This document shows positions 33,155 to 45,579 of a stretch of DNA of 64,000 nucleotides, piece by piece. This stretch comes from Ganoderma boninense. Lineage: Eukaryota; Basidiomycota; Agaricomycetes; Polyporales; Polyporaceae. The position numbers and the translations under genes were made by a program. The notes below the pieces were generated by a model. The model had not been told where the DNA came from. It saw nothing but the letters and a program-made list of their open reading frames with translations, and made no database searches. The stretch is taken from assembly GCA_002900995.3 (NCBI GenBank), contig CM035304.1, positions 268,877 through 332,876 of the forward strand. The letters run 5' to 3'. Positions within the stretch are counted from its first letter, which is position 1. Every line of letters begins with the position of its first letter.

Positions 33155-35188
33155 ATGTCTGGACCGGAACCAGGTTGGGAAATGCATCCAGCCGCTCCCA
33201 ATGCTTTCACTCGGTGTGTTTTCCTCCAACTTCTGAGGGAGTAGGGCACGCTCGGGGCTCATGTGACCTCTATCTTCGACTAGGCCTCTCCTCGGAATGG
33301 AATTGTGGTTTGACCAATCAATGCGGTTCAGAGATGGGTATGTGCTGTAAATGTTATGTTTGAAAGCAGTTCAACTCCTGACAACAACTATCAGCATGGG
33401 CCAGCTTGCCATCGGCGTAGAGTTCACTACCACGATGCATGAACGCGATGTCGAAGCTCGACTGAAGGAGGCTGTGGTTCGACTGAGGTGAGTGCAAAAG
33501 GCGAGCATCCACTGTTTATTTTTCGCACGGACTGCCTATGGCCTAATCCAGCTCGGAGCCCATCGTGTTTAAAACATCGTGCAAAGCTGATACAATATGT
33601 TGCACAGGTTCGAATGCCCTCTTGTTGCCGCCACGATCGAGCACGGTCTCCACCATCCCGAGTTCCGCTCCTGGGTATATGCGCCTCTCCACAATGTTGC
33701 CGCAGCACGCGACTGGGCCAACGACACGGTCCACTACGTCCAGGACCCGATCGACCCGGACTCGTTCGTCAAGTCCACCATCGAGAAGCACGCCATCCCC
33801 TATGTCCTCGCTGGCGGTTCTGAGCAGTACCTCCGCGTCTACCTCACGCGCCCTAATAGAAGACTCAACACATACTTCCTCTGCTTGCACTCGTCGCACT
33901 CGATCATCGATGGGAGGCCGGGTCTGAACGCCCTCTCTTTGCTTTTGGAGTGGATGACATCGCCGGACTTGCCGCGCACCGACCAGCTCGCGTGGGGTAC
34001 AGAACACAAGAATCTTCCGCCAGGACCGATCATTGCGACTGGTGGCCCGCGAGAAGATTGGAGCACGAAAGGGGCAGAACTTGTGGAGATGTTCTTCACC
34101 AACGCCGCCGACCAAGACGTAAGTCACTTCAGACGTCATAATATGCGCATATGCTCACCGATATTTCTGCCCTCGCATCTCCAGCGCTCCCATGGCGTAG
34201 CCTGCGAGAGTTCGCGCGCCGTCGTCCCGGGAAAGACGCATCGAGTCCTCGTCAAGTTCACAGTAGACGAGTCCGCGAAGATCGCGCGAGCCCTGAAGAC
34301 CCTCGGATTCACGTTCTCCGAGCTCATAGACGCAGCTTGCGTCCTCGCCGCATTCCAGCAGAACCCAGTTTCCCCAGACGAAGTGGGGATGGCGTTTATG
34401 AACAGGGAGACTGTGTACGTATGCGCTGCGAGCCTCTCCCTTCCCTCACAAGCTGATTCTCCTCGTCCTCTTATGGATAACAGCATCTCGCTGACCGACC
34501 GCCTCCCGCCCCCCACGGACCCCCGCAAGCACCTCGTCTCCTGCCTCTCCTTCATGCTGTCCCGCACAGACTACGCGCCGCTCTCCGCGCTCCCCCATGG
34601 TCTATCCCGCTTCGTCGCCGCGATGCGCGATGTGAAGGCGCAGTACCACTGGATGCTTGCGAACCCGTGCCTCCTTCATCTCCTCGGGGAGCTCGCACCG
34701 CAGATCGCACCTACCAAGGCCGCAAAGCAGGCACCCGCACCCGCGACCCCGGGCACGAGCACACATTCCCTCACGGTGACGAACGTCGGTCGCGTGGATA
34801 ACTACGTCGCGCCGGTGTGGCCGCGGTCCTCGGATGGAGGGCGGGATAGGGAGACGGTGGTCAGGGTGGACGAGATGCATCTGGCGGTGCGGTGGTGCAA
34901 CCCGTATGTGGTCTTTTGTGCAGTGGATTGCTGTGTCTGGCGCCAGCTTACATTGTTGTGGTGTCCAGGACGGTGCACGCGTGGTCGATGCAGGGCCGGC
35001 TGTCGATTCTGATACAGGTGAGTCTGAGTTTCTGGTAAGTCAAGCTGGACTCGATGCGGTTACTGACGTGATCCGTTGCGTGGCAGGCGGCGGACGCGTG
35101 GGACGAGGGTGTGTTGCAGGACTTCATGAGTATGATCGTGGAGCAGATATCTTTCCTTATGGCGCAGAAGACCAGGGCCGTTGAGTAA
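33155..35188 (+). CDS. Acyltransferase B, HxxxDG superfamily
   Basis: Gene structure matches gene A. Exon 1 (MSGPEPGWEMHPAAPNAFTR) is followed by PLLGMELWFDQSMRFRDG and MGQLAIGVEFTTTM, a 118-nt intron to 33608, and the large exon FECPLVAATIEHGLHHPEF. The catalytic motif HSIIDGRPGLNAL keeps the full HxxxDG. Later exons give HRVLVKFTVDESAKIARALK, NPVSPDEVGMAFMNRETV, SLTDRLPPPTDPRKHLVS, LTVTNVGRVDNYVAPVW and the C-terminus ISFLMAQKTRAVE with TAA at 35186. All splice sites fit GT-AG in frame, so it appears functional. It probably transfers an acyl group from CoA to a small alcohol or amine. Paralogues: A here; C and D in the opposite arm. Confidence 0.78.
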
Positions 35189-35640
35189 CTTCCTTCGTAC
35201 ACCTTCGTTGGAGACGGCCGCAGTCGTGATATTCGACGCGATTGAGAACAATGTACTGACTACTATATTCTTCCTGTTAATAATGCAGTTAATGTATATA
35301 TTGGCAATGAACAGGCGCGACGGTGAGAGCTCGTGCAGGCGCGGGCTGAGGCGGATCAGACCACTCCACTTGCACAGAGATCGTTTGTGGATGCACAGAG
35401 GTTCCCATGTTACCTTTGAAGTGAGGTAGGGAGATGTTTAGATGAGCGGATAGAGAGAAGCTAGAAGCGGTCATTCACAGTGGTGAATCGGAGGCGTTAT
35501 GAACGCTGCACGTTAATATTTACGGAAGGGTCCGACGGAGCTGTAAAGCTGGTAACAACATGAGCTATCTGTGGCAGGAAGAAACAGGTCAAAGTGGTCG
35601 CATGAGGACTCAAAAGGTTACGTGATATGTAATCTTCGGA

Positions 35641-36154
35641 GCCGTGAGCTGACACTGGTTGAGAAGACATAAACGAGATCGTGCTCTGGAGCCCTATAAT
35701 GCTCTCCATTGTGTATGTCAGCCCGACATCGAAGTTAGTGTCAAACAAGGAGTGCACCTGGAAGTTCAAGTTAGGCCTTTGCTCGAGTGATTTTGAGGGT
35801 GATCGAGGGTCTTGAATTGTCCTGGAATAATCTCTTGTCCCTAGTTCGTTGACAGGCCCCAGGTTATACTTGGAAAGATGATGCTGCGACCACAAAGTTA
35901 ACAACCGCGACCGTGGCAACAGTTGAACAGACTCGGACTCGGACTCTCCCAGATCTAGACCGTGGGGACGCACATTCGCGATCATGTGCGCGCGCCATGA
36001 TCTAATTCCCACGCTCGGACCTTCGCGCTTCGCGCTTAACGCGCCGAGTTCGTCGTTGCCACCGCGAGCGTCCTGGGGCTGTGATCCTCTCTGTTCTCTT
36101 TGTCCACTGACCCCGCTCTCTGCATGTTGTGACACTCGCGCCTCCTCGCTCAAC
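35641..36154. other. Start of the palindrome spacer
   Basis: No gene seen between the left arm edge and the F-box gene. It contains that gene's promoter. Confidence 0.5.
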
Positions 36155-38770
36155 ATGGCGGAACATGGCTCTACCGTGCGGCATGGCCCCGCCCTCCCGA
36201 TCGACGTGGTGCAGCTCGTCATGGACGTGTTCTACGACGGCTCGTCTCCCGAGGACCACTGCTACCGCAACCAGCAGACGTATCGCAGCTGGTCTCTCGT
36301 CTGCCACGCCTGGCGCATGTATGCGCAGAGCCTCCTGTTCCGCATCGTCGAGCTCAACGACCCCGCCGCCCTCCGTCAATTCGCCACCCAACTCGATTCC
36401 GCGCCACGCCTCGCGCACTGCGTCAGGTCCCTCAGGGTCTACAGCCGGCACCTCTTTACGCATGGCAACGTCTTCGCTATACTGCCGGAAGAAATCAAGG
36501 ACAGGCTGCCCAACCTGCGCTCGCTCTCCGTCACCCGCATCTCGGGTGAGGACGTGTGGCACCCGCTCTCCCCGTCCCCGCTCGCCCAGCCGGAGCTTGC
36601 ATACATTCCGCTCCAGGAGGACTTCCACACGAGACTCGCGCCCCTATGCCATATTATGACGTTCAAGCTGTACTTCGTGAAGATTCCCTGCTTCTGCGTG
36701 CTCGCGCAAATCGTTCGTGCGTTGCCCAACCTCCGCGAGCTCGCGATCTTCGAGGTCCACTGGTTGCGCCGGGACCTGCCCGCCTTCATGCAGCAAGGCG
36801 CGACCGCGGAGGAACGCGAGGGATTCCTACCCCACATTGAGGACCTCACGGTAAGCACCGTCTCCCCTTTACCTTCCCCGTGTCCATAGCCTTTTGCAAA
36901 ACGATAGTCACGTTCGAAAAGCTCGCACGGCATGCAAAGCCCGACGCTCCAAATGACTTCGGGGAAACCTTTGGGCCAGTTAACGTGTCCGTACCATTTC
37001 CTCTAGAACGAAGATGACGACAAGAGCTCGAGAGGGGCTTGGGAAGGCACGTTATGCCCCCAATTTTCCCTACGTGGATCATCGCGCTTTGCCCGCCGTG
37101 TCGTTCAGGTCGGTTATGGAACGGACTCTGGGGAGACATCAATACGTCCTCAGTCTGAGCGCCTCATGGAGCGAGGTGACCCTCGCCCCTCGCCCATCAG
37201 GCCTCAGGCTTGACATCTATGAGGTGCGTCAGTCCGGAGGTCCGTGACAGGGAGTGTCGCTGAGGGCCACTGGCGCGAAGGGCGACTGTCGCGGACCGTC
37301 GCGCGGGATCGCGCGGAGTCAGCGAAGAGTCTTCGCGCCTCAGCGTGCCCTCGCGTGACTCTCCCAGTATTGTGCCGCCCCAACTGCGTGGGTAACAAGG
37401 AGTCGTGGGTCGTCGTTGCTGCTTCTGGCTCTCTGGTCCTACCTCTTGCCGCTTGTGTCGCACCATGGCATATGTGTGAGCTTACCTCACAGCTCGTGAT
37501 GGGTGGCGATGTGCGCAAGCCCCACGTTAGCTCCTCACCTTGTCGAGGGGCTGCGGCACAGTGACTTGTCTCGGTGCGGCGCAAGGTTGGAGTGTCTGAG
37601 TGGAAGGAGCGACACGGCGCCCTCGCGCGCAGTGCGCGACGGCCACGCTTCCACTGCTGTGCTCCTGGCGCAGCGTCGGCCGGCCAGTCGACCTTGACGA
37701 GTCTTTCGGGGGACGACTATCGTTATGCAAACCACTGTAAACCCAGTCCCTACCTTCAAAAACTCACGTATGCATCCACCCCACCTCACGGCCAGCTCTC
37801 ATGGCTCGACCCGCACGGCCCCGAACACATCATGGCCGCCATCGCGCCCTCTGGCCGAACCTCGCTCAAGCACCTGTACATCGACTGCCCGACCTTCTCT
37901 TTCGCCGACTCGGACTCGGACACCGACGAGCCCGAAAACGAGCCCCCCGATGTCGACCTGTCGCGTTACCCTGCCCTGCGCGATCTCTGGCTCTCCGTCC
38001 CCCTCCCAGTCTACCCACCTAGCATCATGGCAGAGACCTTCGCCTCCCTCCTCGCCTCATGGGCGCCCACGTCCGTCACCGGATGCAGGACGCTGACGAT
38101 CTCTCCGACGTTCGAGACGGACTTCACGCGCGCTCAATTTGTTGACGTCCTCCGCGTATTCGGGCCCATCGCCGAGGCCGCGCTCCTCGACCACTCCAGC
38201 AGCCTGCGGAACGAAGAGGTGGATGTATGCGTGTGCGTGATTGACGGTGCGGAGAAGCACGCGTGGTGGGCGGACACGGTCGCGCGCGAGTGTTTCCCGC
38301 GCATGCACGCGCGCGGGCGCGTCCGGGCGGCGTTCCGAAAGAGTGAGTGCCCGCGCGAACCGCGGGACCGTGACTTTCTTTTTGTCCGCGTTGTGCTGAC
38401 GGGCCTCCGGTTCGGGCATCTGCCAGGGTACTGGGACGACTCGGTGTGGGCAGATGACAAGCCTCCTACCGCCATGATCGAAAACGTGCCCGTGAACATG
38501 GACACGAACGCGGCTGTCCATCTGCACACTCCGGCCGATGACCCGTTCGACATGCTGGGTGCTCTCGATGTCGTCGAGGAGACCGAGGACGAGGTGGATG
38601 CGAGCGGCGACCCAGCGCTACAGCCTGTCCTGCTGGATGCGACACCTGAGGAGCAGACTCCTCCGACGGGATTGGCGGATCGTGCGGGTATGGACTCGGC
38701 GTCGCTGAGGCCGCCCCGCCGGTCGTTCAAGGTTTGCGTGCGGCTGGGCCGTTTGGGGACACTTGACTGA
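36155..38770 (+). CDS. F-box-type protein (spacer gene)
   Basis: ATG 36155 opens MAEHGSTVRHGPALPIDVVQ, then LVMDVFYDGSS and SWSLVCHAWRMYAQSLLF, the F-box helix pattern. LRSLRVY- and LPNLRSLSV-type leucine-rich segments follow. Exon 1 ends at a good donor after DLT (36851). The C-terminal part (about 37790-38770) reads SLKHLYIDCPTF, an acidic linker, TDFTRAQFVDVLRVFGPI, HAWWADTVARECFPRMHARG and an acidic tail, matching the closing region of the other F-box proteins here. The 940 bp between these blocks cannot be modelled as one clean intron and differs in texture (37200-37690), so an insertion or extra exons are likely. Predicted role: substrate receptor of an SCF ubiquitin ligase. Confidence 0.65.
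36851..37790 (+). other. Unresolved segment inside the F-box gene
   Basis: It lies between the two recognisable halves of the F-box gene. It has several donor/acceptor candidates and a CG-rich, tcgcg-repetitive part at 37240-37330, but I cannot identify exons or element ends. Confidence 0.4.
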
Positions 38771-39640
38771 CAAAAACGAACTTTTGTGTTCAGAAGATAT
38801 CCCGGCTTGTCGTCGCGAAGCTCACGAGAGTTGCGCGTGCTCTTGTGCGTCGGAACGGCTGACTATGAGCAGACTGGCATGTGGCACCCGTTGGCTTGGG
38901 CTGTCTGAGGCCTGAGGGGAGGTTGATGTCGACACGAAGCCCGGCGCTGCCAATGGACACGATACAGGTATGTGGGTAGACTTCAGTAAGCAAGTTCTGT
39001 CGTCCAGTACTCACTTATCCAATCATGGGACGCTATAGCGCAGTCCGAACGCGGCTTGCTGCACGCCATAACCCCCCGGCCCACACTGCTTAGCAGAACT
39101 CTCGTCACTTTAAGTTACTGTATGTATAGAGCATCTCGTCGCTAAAGCGAAACTCATCTGAGTTGGTAGCGTTGGCCACTCAGGCTTTCTGACATCCAAA
39201 GTGGTTGCGTCAGGCTCCCGTCGTCCGCAACCTGCAGTCGACGGTCTGGATAGGTAAGTATGCAGTACGGTTTCGAACCAGGCACGAATTCAATCGTGAC
39301 GCTGGATGGGAACCCCCTGTCGTGTTCCGTAAACTAGCACAAGGCTTGCCCTAGACCAGTACACAGGAGTAGCGGCATCTGACCACCGCATTGTATTTCG
39401 ATCGCAGCCGCAAGAGCGCTGGCGAGAACGGTTCTTCGGGCCCCCGTTCTAGCGTTGGCTCTTCAGCTGCATGGGACACTTCTGCCTTACTTATATCAAC
39501 GCCTACCACATTCTGATTCCAGAATACCGCTTGAAGGATGGTTAAGCTCTGGATCGGTCTCTAGCCCTCAAGAATTACCAATCCCGCTCATTGTTATCAG
39601 CTTAGACAAACTCCATTCGCACCCCAGTATCTTCTCTGCC
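38771..39640. other. Intergenic region before the O-methyltransferase
   Basis: No gene or repeat recognised. Confidence 0.5.
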
Positions 39641-39648
39641 TCTGAAGT

Positions 39649-39656
39649 CTATAAAA
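39649..39656 (+). promoter_or_regulatory. TATA box of the O-methyltransferase gene
   Basis: tctataaaac lies about 60 bp upstream of ATG 39713, a typical spacing for fungal TATA promoters. Confidence 0.65.
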
Positions 39657-39712
39657 CCACCCAGGGTGGTCCCTCTCCCCCGCACGGAGAACACCCAGTC
39701 CCTACCGCGGCC

Positions 39713-41923
39713 ATGACCTTTGCCACCCTTCGAGCCTTGCGCGCCGTCATCGACGCCGCGATAGACGACATCGAGCGCGTCTACCGAGAGCGTTCACAAG
39801 ATTACCCTGTGGACTATCCATCCCTCGACGAACCCTACTACAGCACCGCGGAGCACACACCGGAAGAGCAACTCGCAGAATCTCTGAAGGACAATCCGGC
39901 TGTCGCCACGGCCTCAATGCGGATCGTCGCGGCATGCGCGCAGCTTTCCACTATGATCAACAAGCCGTGGTTAGGCCTGATGGATGACATGCTCTGGGTG
40001 GGTGGCATGCAATTTGTGATGTGCCATCGTCGCCTGACGATGCCGATCCATAGACACAGTTGTCATCTGCCATCCGGTTCATGGAAGCGGCCAATATCGT
40101 CGAGATCCTCCGCGACGCAGGCCCCGGAGGTCTGCATGTCCGGAATATCCACCGCTTGGTCATGGAGCTGCGCACGAACTTCAAGGGTGCCGCCGCCCCT
40201 CCGGACACGTCTCCCCTGACCCCTGCTCATCTGGGTAATCTCGTCTTCCTCTTTTGATGTATTCATTCACGTGTTGAGCTTGTCTCTTCTGCAACAGCCC
40301 ACATACTTCGCCTACTCGTGAAGGGCCATTGCGTGAAGTGACGCCGGACGTGTTCGCAAACAACCGCACGTCCTCGGCCCCGCCTTGATACGGGCAAGAC
40401 TCTGTCTCAGTTGCGCGACGCGTGAGTTTCTGTCTCCATCTCTGTCTCTCGGCAGCAGCTGAGTCACCTCCTCACTGCTGATGCTGTTTACAGCCCTGAG
40501 AAGAAGTACGACGACACGGACGGCGTAGCTGCCTTCGTCGGCATAATGTACGTGGATCCCCCTCCCCACTTCAGTTCCAAATAGACCGACCCTTGCACAT
40601 GACCTACAGTGTGGATGAAGCGCTGAAGTCCATCTCCTATCTAACGGATTGGGCCCTGCCCGGGGGGCAGCAAGCATCATGGCGCCCCGGCACGGGCTTC
40701 GACCTCCGTTCGCGACTGCCCATTGAACCAGCGCAGTCCCGATCTGCGGATTCGGAGGGCAGCACCGCTGTCGCCCGGTTCGCTGCACCATTCAACCTGG
40801 CGTTTGACACACGACTTGGGTACTTCGCGTGGTTCGAGCGGACGGGAAACGAGGGCAGGCTCGCGCGGTTCGCTCAGGGGATGGTGGGCTCGCGCCAATT
40901 CGAGGCCAAGGATCAGGTCCTCCACGGTGAGCACTCGCGCGATGCCTTCGTATATGCGCGGTCCACCAGTGCTAATGGCAACGCGGTCTTCGTATTTGTA
41001 TTTGGAAGGATTCCCATGGGCAGACCTCCCGGCTGGCTCGGTTCTCGTGGACGTGGGCGGTGGGATCGGCGCCCAGTCGATCCTTGTCGCCCAGGAGCAC
41101 CCACACATCCACGTCGTCGTCGAGGACAGGCCGTACGTCGTCTCCGCCGCTGCGTCCGTACGTCTATTTCCTTTCTTTCCATGGCCTTACGAATCTGACG
41201 CCGAAGTCGGGATCGGGGTGCAGGCTTGGGGCCCACAATATGCGCACCTCTTTGAGTCCGGGCGCATGTCCTGGCGCGCGCGCGACTTCTTCGAAGCCTG
41301 GCCCGCCCTCGACCTCCCAGCCCTAGGCAACGCCGACGCTCAGGCTCCTGCGGTGTTCCTCTTGCGCATGATCCTGCATGACTGGAACGACGACGACTGC
41401 AGGAGGCGAGTGCATTTCCCCGAATCTTCCTGTTTCTCCCCCTTCCACCCCCGTGTATGGCAGGTCGTAACTTGAGCACTCATCTCATATACAGAATATT
41501 AAGGCAGCTGCGAGCCGCAGCAGGCCCGCAAACGAAGCTTCTCCTCGGCGACATCCTCTTGCGGGCTGCATGCGCTTTGGACAAGACAGAAGCTGGGGCC
41601 TTAGCCACAAACAACTGTGCCGCAACGACACTCTCGGCTAGTACCACCATGGATTCCGGCTCCACCCTGTTGCCGAACTTCGGCGCTGAGAGCATCACAG
41701 CGTATCTTGTGGATATCATGGTGCGTCTTCTGCTGAGGTGATGGATGATATTTCTAATGCGTCATTTGATACTTTGTGCACTCAGATGATGGGCTTGTTT
41801 GACGGGAAGGAGCGCACGGTGGACGAGATGGCGGCGTTGACGCTGTCTGCCGGGTGGAAAGTCGTGGAGGTCAGGCCAAGCCCTGGCTCCATAGTCTGTT
41901 ATACGACAGCCGTCCCGGTGTAA
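39713..41923 (+). CDS. SAM-dependent O-methyltransferase (plant/fungal OMT type)
   Basis: Spliced gene with many short introns. Exon 1 starts MTFATLRALRAVIDAAIDDI. The dimerisation/winged-helix region follows (AIRFMEAANIVEILRDAGPG, HVRNIHRL, HILRLLVKGHCVREV). The catalytic half has ADLPAGSVLVDVGGGIGAQS, the glycine-rich SAM motif I, then HVVVEDRP (SAM acidic residue region), RDFFEAWPAL, VFLLRMILHDWNDDD (the HDW motif with the usual catalytic-His position), LLLGDILL, and the closing LSAGWKVVEVRPSPGS before the stop at 41921. This order matches class I O-methyltransferases that modify phenolics or secondary metabolites. It sits between two arms bearing acyltransferases, so a shared pathway is possible but unproven. 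Confidence 0.82.
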
Positions 41924-42645
41924 GGGGCTCCGAGAATCCCAACGGTCACGCGCTCTATTCCGCGTAGCATCTGGTAACCATATGCATGAGGCAAGCCAGG
42001 ACAGGTTGGATATCTTACGGCCGAGATGGGGTATGCGGACCCTAATAAGGCCACTCCACAAGCTCACGATGTAAGATTCGCGGGTCGCTGGCTTCAGCAC
42101 AGCTATGTATATGCATCACGGATCCCGGTACCCATGTAGGCTACGTCTACGTAGCTCGCTCGCTCCGATCTCACCGTTCTATCATATGATGTATGTCCTC
42201 GTTCTGCATAACCTTTGAATCCTCATGCGACCACTTTGACCAATTTCTTCCTGCCACAGACAGCTCATGTTGTTACCAGCTTTACAGCTCCGTCGGACCC
42301 TTCCGTAAATATTTACGTGCAGCGTTCATAACCCCTCAGCAGATTGACCACTGTCCATGCCCGCTTCCCGCTTCTCTCTATACGTTCATCTAAACATCTC
42401 CCTGCCTCACTTCAAAGGTGACATAATGAGAACCTCAGCGCATCTACAAACGATGTCTGTGCAAGTGGAGTAGTCTTAGCCGCCTCAGCCCCCGCCGCCA
42501 CGAGTTCTCACCGTCGCGCCTGTTCATTGCCAATATATACATCAACTGCATTATTAACAGGAAGAATATAGTAGTCAGTACATTGTTCTCAATCGCCTCG
42601 AATATCACGACTGCGGCCGTCTCCAACGAAGGTGTACGAAGGAAG

Positions 42646-44710
42646 TTACTCAACGGCCCTGGTCTCCTCCGCCATAAGGAAAGATATCTGCTCCACGATC
42701 ATACTCATGAAGTCCTGCAACACACCCTCGTCCCACGCGTCCGCCGCCTGCCACGCAACGGATCACGTCAGTAACCGCATCGAGTCCAGCTTGACTTACC
42801 AGAAACTCAGACTCACCTGTACCAGAATCGACAGCCGGCCCTGCATCGACCACGCGTGCACCGTCCTGGACAACACAACCACGTAAGCCCCCGCCAGACA
42901 CTGAAGCCCACTGCCGAGATGACTACGTACGGATTGCACCACCGCACCGCCAGATGCATCTCGTCAACCCTGACCACCGTCTCCCTATCCCGCCCTCCAT
43001 CCGAGGACCGCGGCCACACCGGCGCGACGTAGTTATCCACGCGACCGACGTTCGTCACCGTGAGGGAATGTGTGCTCGTGCCCGGGCTCGCAGGTGCGGG
43101 TGCCTGCTTTGCGGCCTTGGTAGGTGCGATCTGCGGTGCGAGCTCCCGAGGAGATGAAGGAGGCACGGGTTTGCGAGCATCCATGCGTACTGCGCCTTCA
43201 CCTCGCGCATCGCCGCGACGAGACGGGGTCGGCCGTGGGGGAGCGCGGCGAGCGGCGCGTAGTCTGTGCGGGAGAGCATGAAGGAGAGGCAGGAGACGAG
43301 GTGCTTGCGGGGGTCCGTGGGGGGCGGGAGGCGGTCGGTGAGCGAGATGCTGTTAGCCATAAGAGGGCGAGGAGAGTCAGCTTGTGGGAGAAGGGAGAGG
43401 AGGTGAGAGGCTCGCAGCCTATACGTACACGGTCTCCCTGTTCATAAATGCCGTCTCCACTTCGTCTGGGGGAACTGGGTTCTGCTGGAATGCAGCGAGG
43501 ACGCAAGCTGCGTCTATGAGCTCGGAGAACGTGAATCGGAGGGTCTTCAGGGCTCGCGCGATCTTCGCGGACTCGTCTACTGTGAACTTGACGAGGACCC
43601 GATGCGTCTTTCCCGGGACGACGGCGCGCGAACTCTCGCAGGCTACGCCATGGGAGCGCTGGAGATGCGAGGGCAGAAATATCGGTGAGCATATGCGCAT
43701 ATTATGACGTCTGAAGTGACTTACGTCTTGGTCGGCGGCGTTGGTGAAGAACATCTCCACAAGTTCTGCCCCTTTCGTGCTCCAATCTTCTCGCGGGCCA
43801 CCAGTCGCAATGATCGGTCCTGGCGGAAGATTCTTGTGTTCTGTACCCCACGCGAGCTGGTCGGTGCGCGGCAAGTCCGGCGATGTCATCCACTCCAAAA
43901 GCAAAGAGAGGGCGTTCAGACCCGGCCTCCCATCGATGATCGAGTGCGACGAGTGCAAGCAGAGGAAGTATGTGTTGAGTCTTCTATTAGGGCGCGTGAG
44001 GTAGACGCGGAGGTAATGCTCAGAACCGTCGGCGAGGACATAAGGGATGGCTTTCTTCTCGATGGTGGACTTGACGAACGAGTCTGGGTCGATCGGGTCC
44101 GAAAGGTAGTGAACCGTGTCATTGGCCCAGTTGTGTGCTCTGTCGGCATTATGGAGAGGCGCATATACCCAGGAGCCGAACTCAGGATGGTGGAGGCCGC
44201 GCTCGATCGTGGCTGCGACAAGAGGGCACTCGAACCTGCACAAATATTGTAGTATCAGCTTTGCACGATGTGTCAAATACGACAGGCTTAGAGTCAAATT
44301 GGGTCACATGCACGCCGTGCGCAAAATATCAGAAGTGGATGCCCGCCTTGCGTACTTACCGGAGTCGAACCACAGCCTCCTTCAGTCGAGCCTCGACATC
44401 ACGTTCGTGCATGGTGGTGGTGAACTCTACGCCGATGGCGAGCTGGCCCATGCTGGTAGTTTCGATGGAAGGTTGTCAGGAATTGAGCCGCCTTCGAACA
44501 CAACATTTACAGCACATACCCATCTCTGAACCGCATTGATTGGTCGAACCACAATTCCATTCCGAGGAGAGGCCTAGTCGGAGATAGAGGTCATATGCCA
44601 GTGAGCCCCGAGCGTGCCCCCTGCGCCCCCAGAAGTTGGAGGAAAACACACCGAGTGAAAGCATTGGGAGCGGACGGGTGCATCTCCCAACCTGGTTCCG
44701 GTCCAGACAT
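42646..44710 (-). pseudogene. Acyltransferase C, frameshifted copy of B
   Basis: Runs from ATG 44710 (MSGPEPGWEMHPSAPNAFTR) to TAA 42646 with the same exons as gene B and the same HSIIDGRPGLNAL motif. A run of four G in gene B (after LLHLL, near 34687) is three G here (43145-43147). The frame therefore shifts and ends early in a SSHRRSHLPRPQ tail; the proper continuation (ELAPQIAPTKAAKQ) is in another frame. Everything else I checked is close to gene B. It is either a recent pseudogene or a base-calling error in a homopolymer. Confidence 0.75.
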
Positions 44711-45560
44711 ATCGCGGAAGAGCAATAGAAGCAGAGGAGAGCGAGTCGATGTGAGTGGGACGAGGTATAGTAGAGTATCTGGATGCCCCTAGCGCACCTT
44801 ATAACAGACATCGATGGGGACGGGATTTGTCGAGAAGACGCACATTGGACGCCAGAGGCCGGCAATGGCGGTATTGTCACCTAGATGAATAGTGGAAAAA
44901 TGGCAAAAGGGTCAGTACCCGATAAAATGTTGGTGAATTGAGCCATTGTTAGAGAGCGCACATGCAATAGTTGGATGCGCAGTACTGCCAGTGGACCCCG
45001 CGGTGACTCTACAGACACTGCATGTACTATGGCCCTGGATATAGGTGAGCCAACATAGTATGTTCACCAGTTCTCTCGCTCTACTTTTGGCCTATACTCT
45101 CGCTGTCACCGTCGCCCGCGTCCCGAGTTTGTACCCCTTACGACACCGCCCTCTACATCTTCCGTGCGCGTCGCCTCATGAAGCTGTCCACACGAGGACC
45201 CTCACCTCTCTACCATGACGTCACGACGCTCAACTGTTCTTCATCAGTCCTCCCCAGTGCACCCGCGTGTTCGTGCCGACCGGCATGCGCGCGTTCTTCA
45301 TTACTGACGATCATCGATGACCACTAGAAACACCGGGGCGACCGCGCATTCATGCCGAAAGACGCGACTGCCGGCGAGAGCGTTCGAATGCTCTCGGCAG
45401 CTGCTCAGGATCCAGGGCCTTAAAAGAGTACGCGCCGCGTCAGGCTCTCGTTCAGGCGGATTACACGCCGACGGGACCGTTTCTCGCGTCAGGCCCCCGC
45501 ACCGGTGTACCTCCAATACCGTGAACCGTGGTGCGCGACCTCGATTCGGCGAGTAAACCA
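44711..45560. other. Intergenic region between copies C and D
   Basis: Inverted counterpart of 32280-33154. No gene. It includes the ttataaggt promoter box of copy C near 44805. Confidence 0.6.
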
Positions 45561-45579
45561 AGCACTGCAGGCTCAGAAC

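Larger units (their letters stand above)
29480..35640 (+). repeat. Left arm of a large inverted duplication
   Basis: It matches the reverse complement of about 42205-47780. The match runs from the gctgtcgttcgac region (29487 vs 47775) through both acyltransferase genes to the segment near 35500-35630 (vs 42205-42330). It carries two acyltransferase genes that both look intact. Confidence 0.9.
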
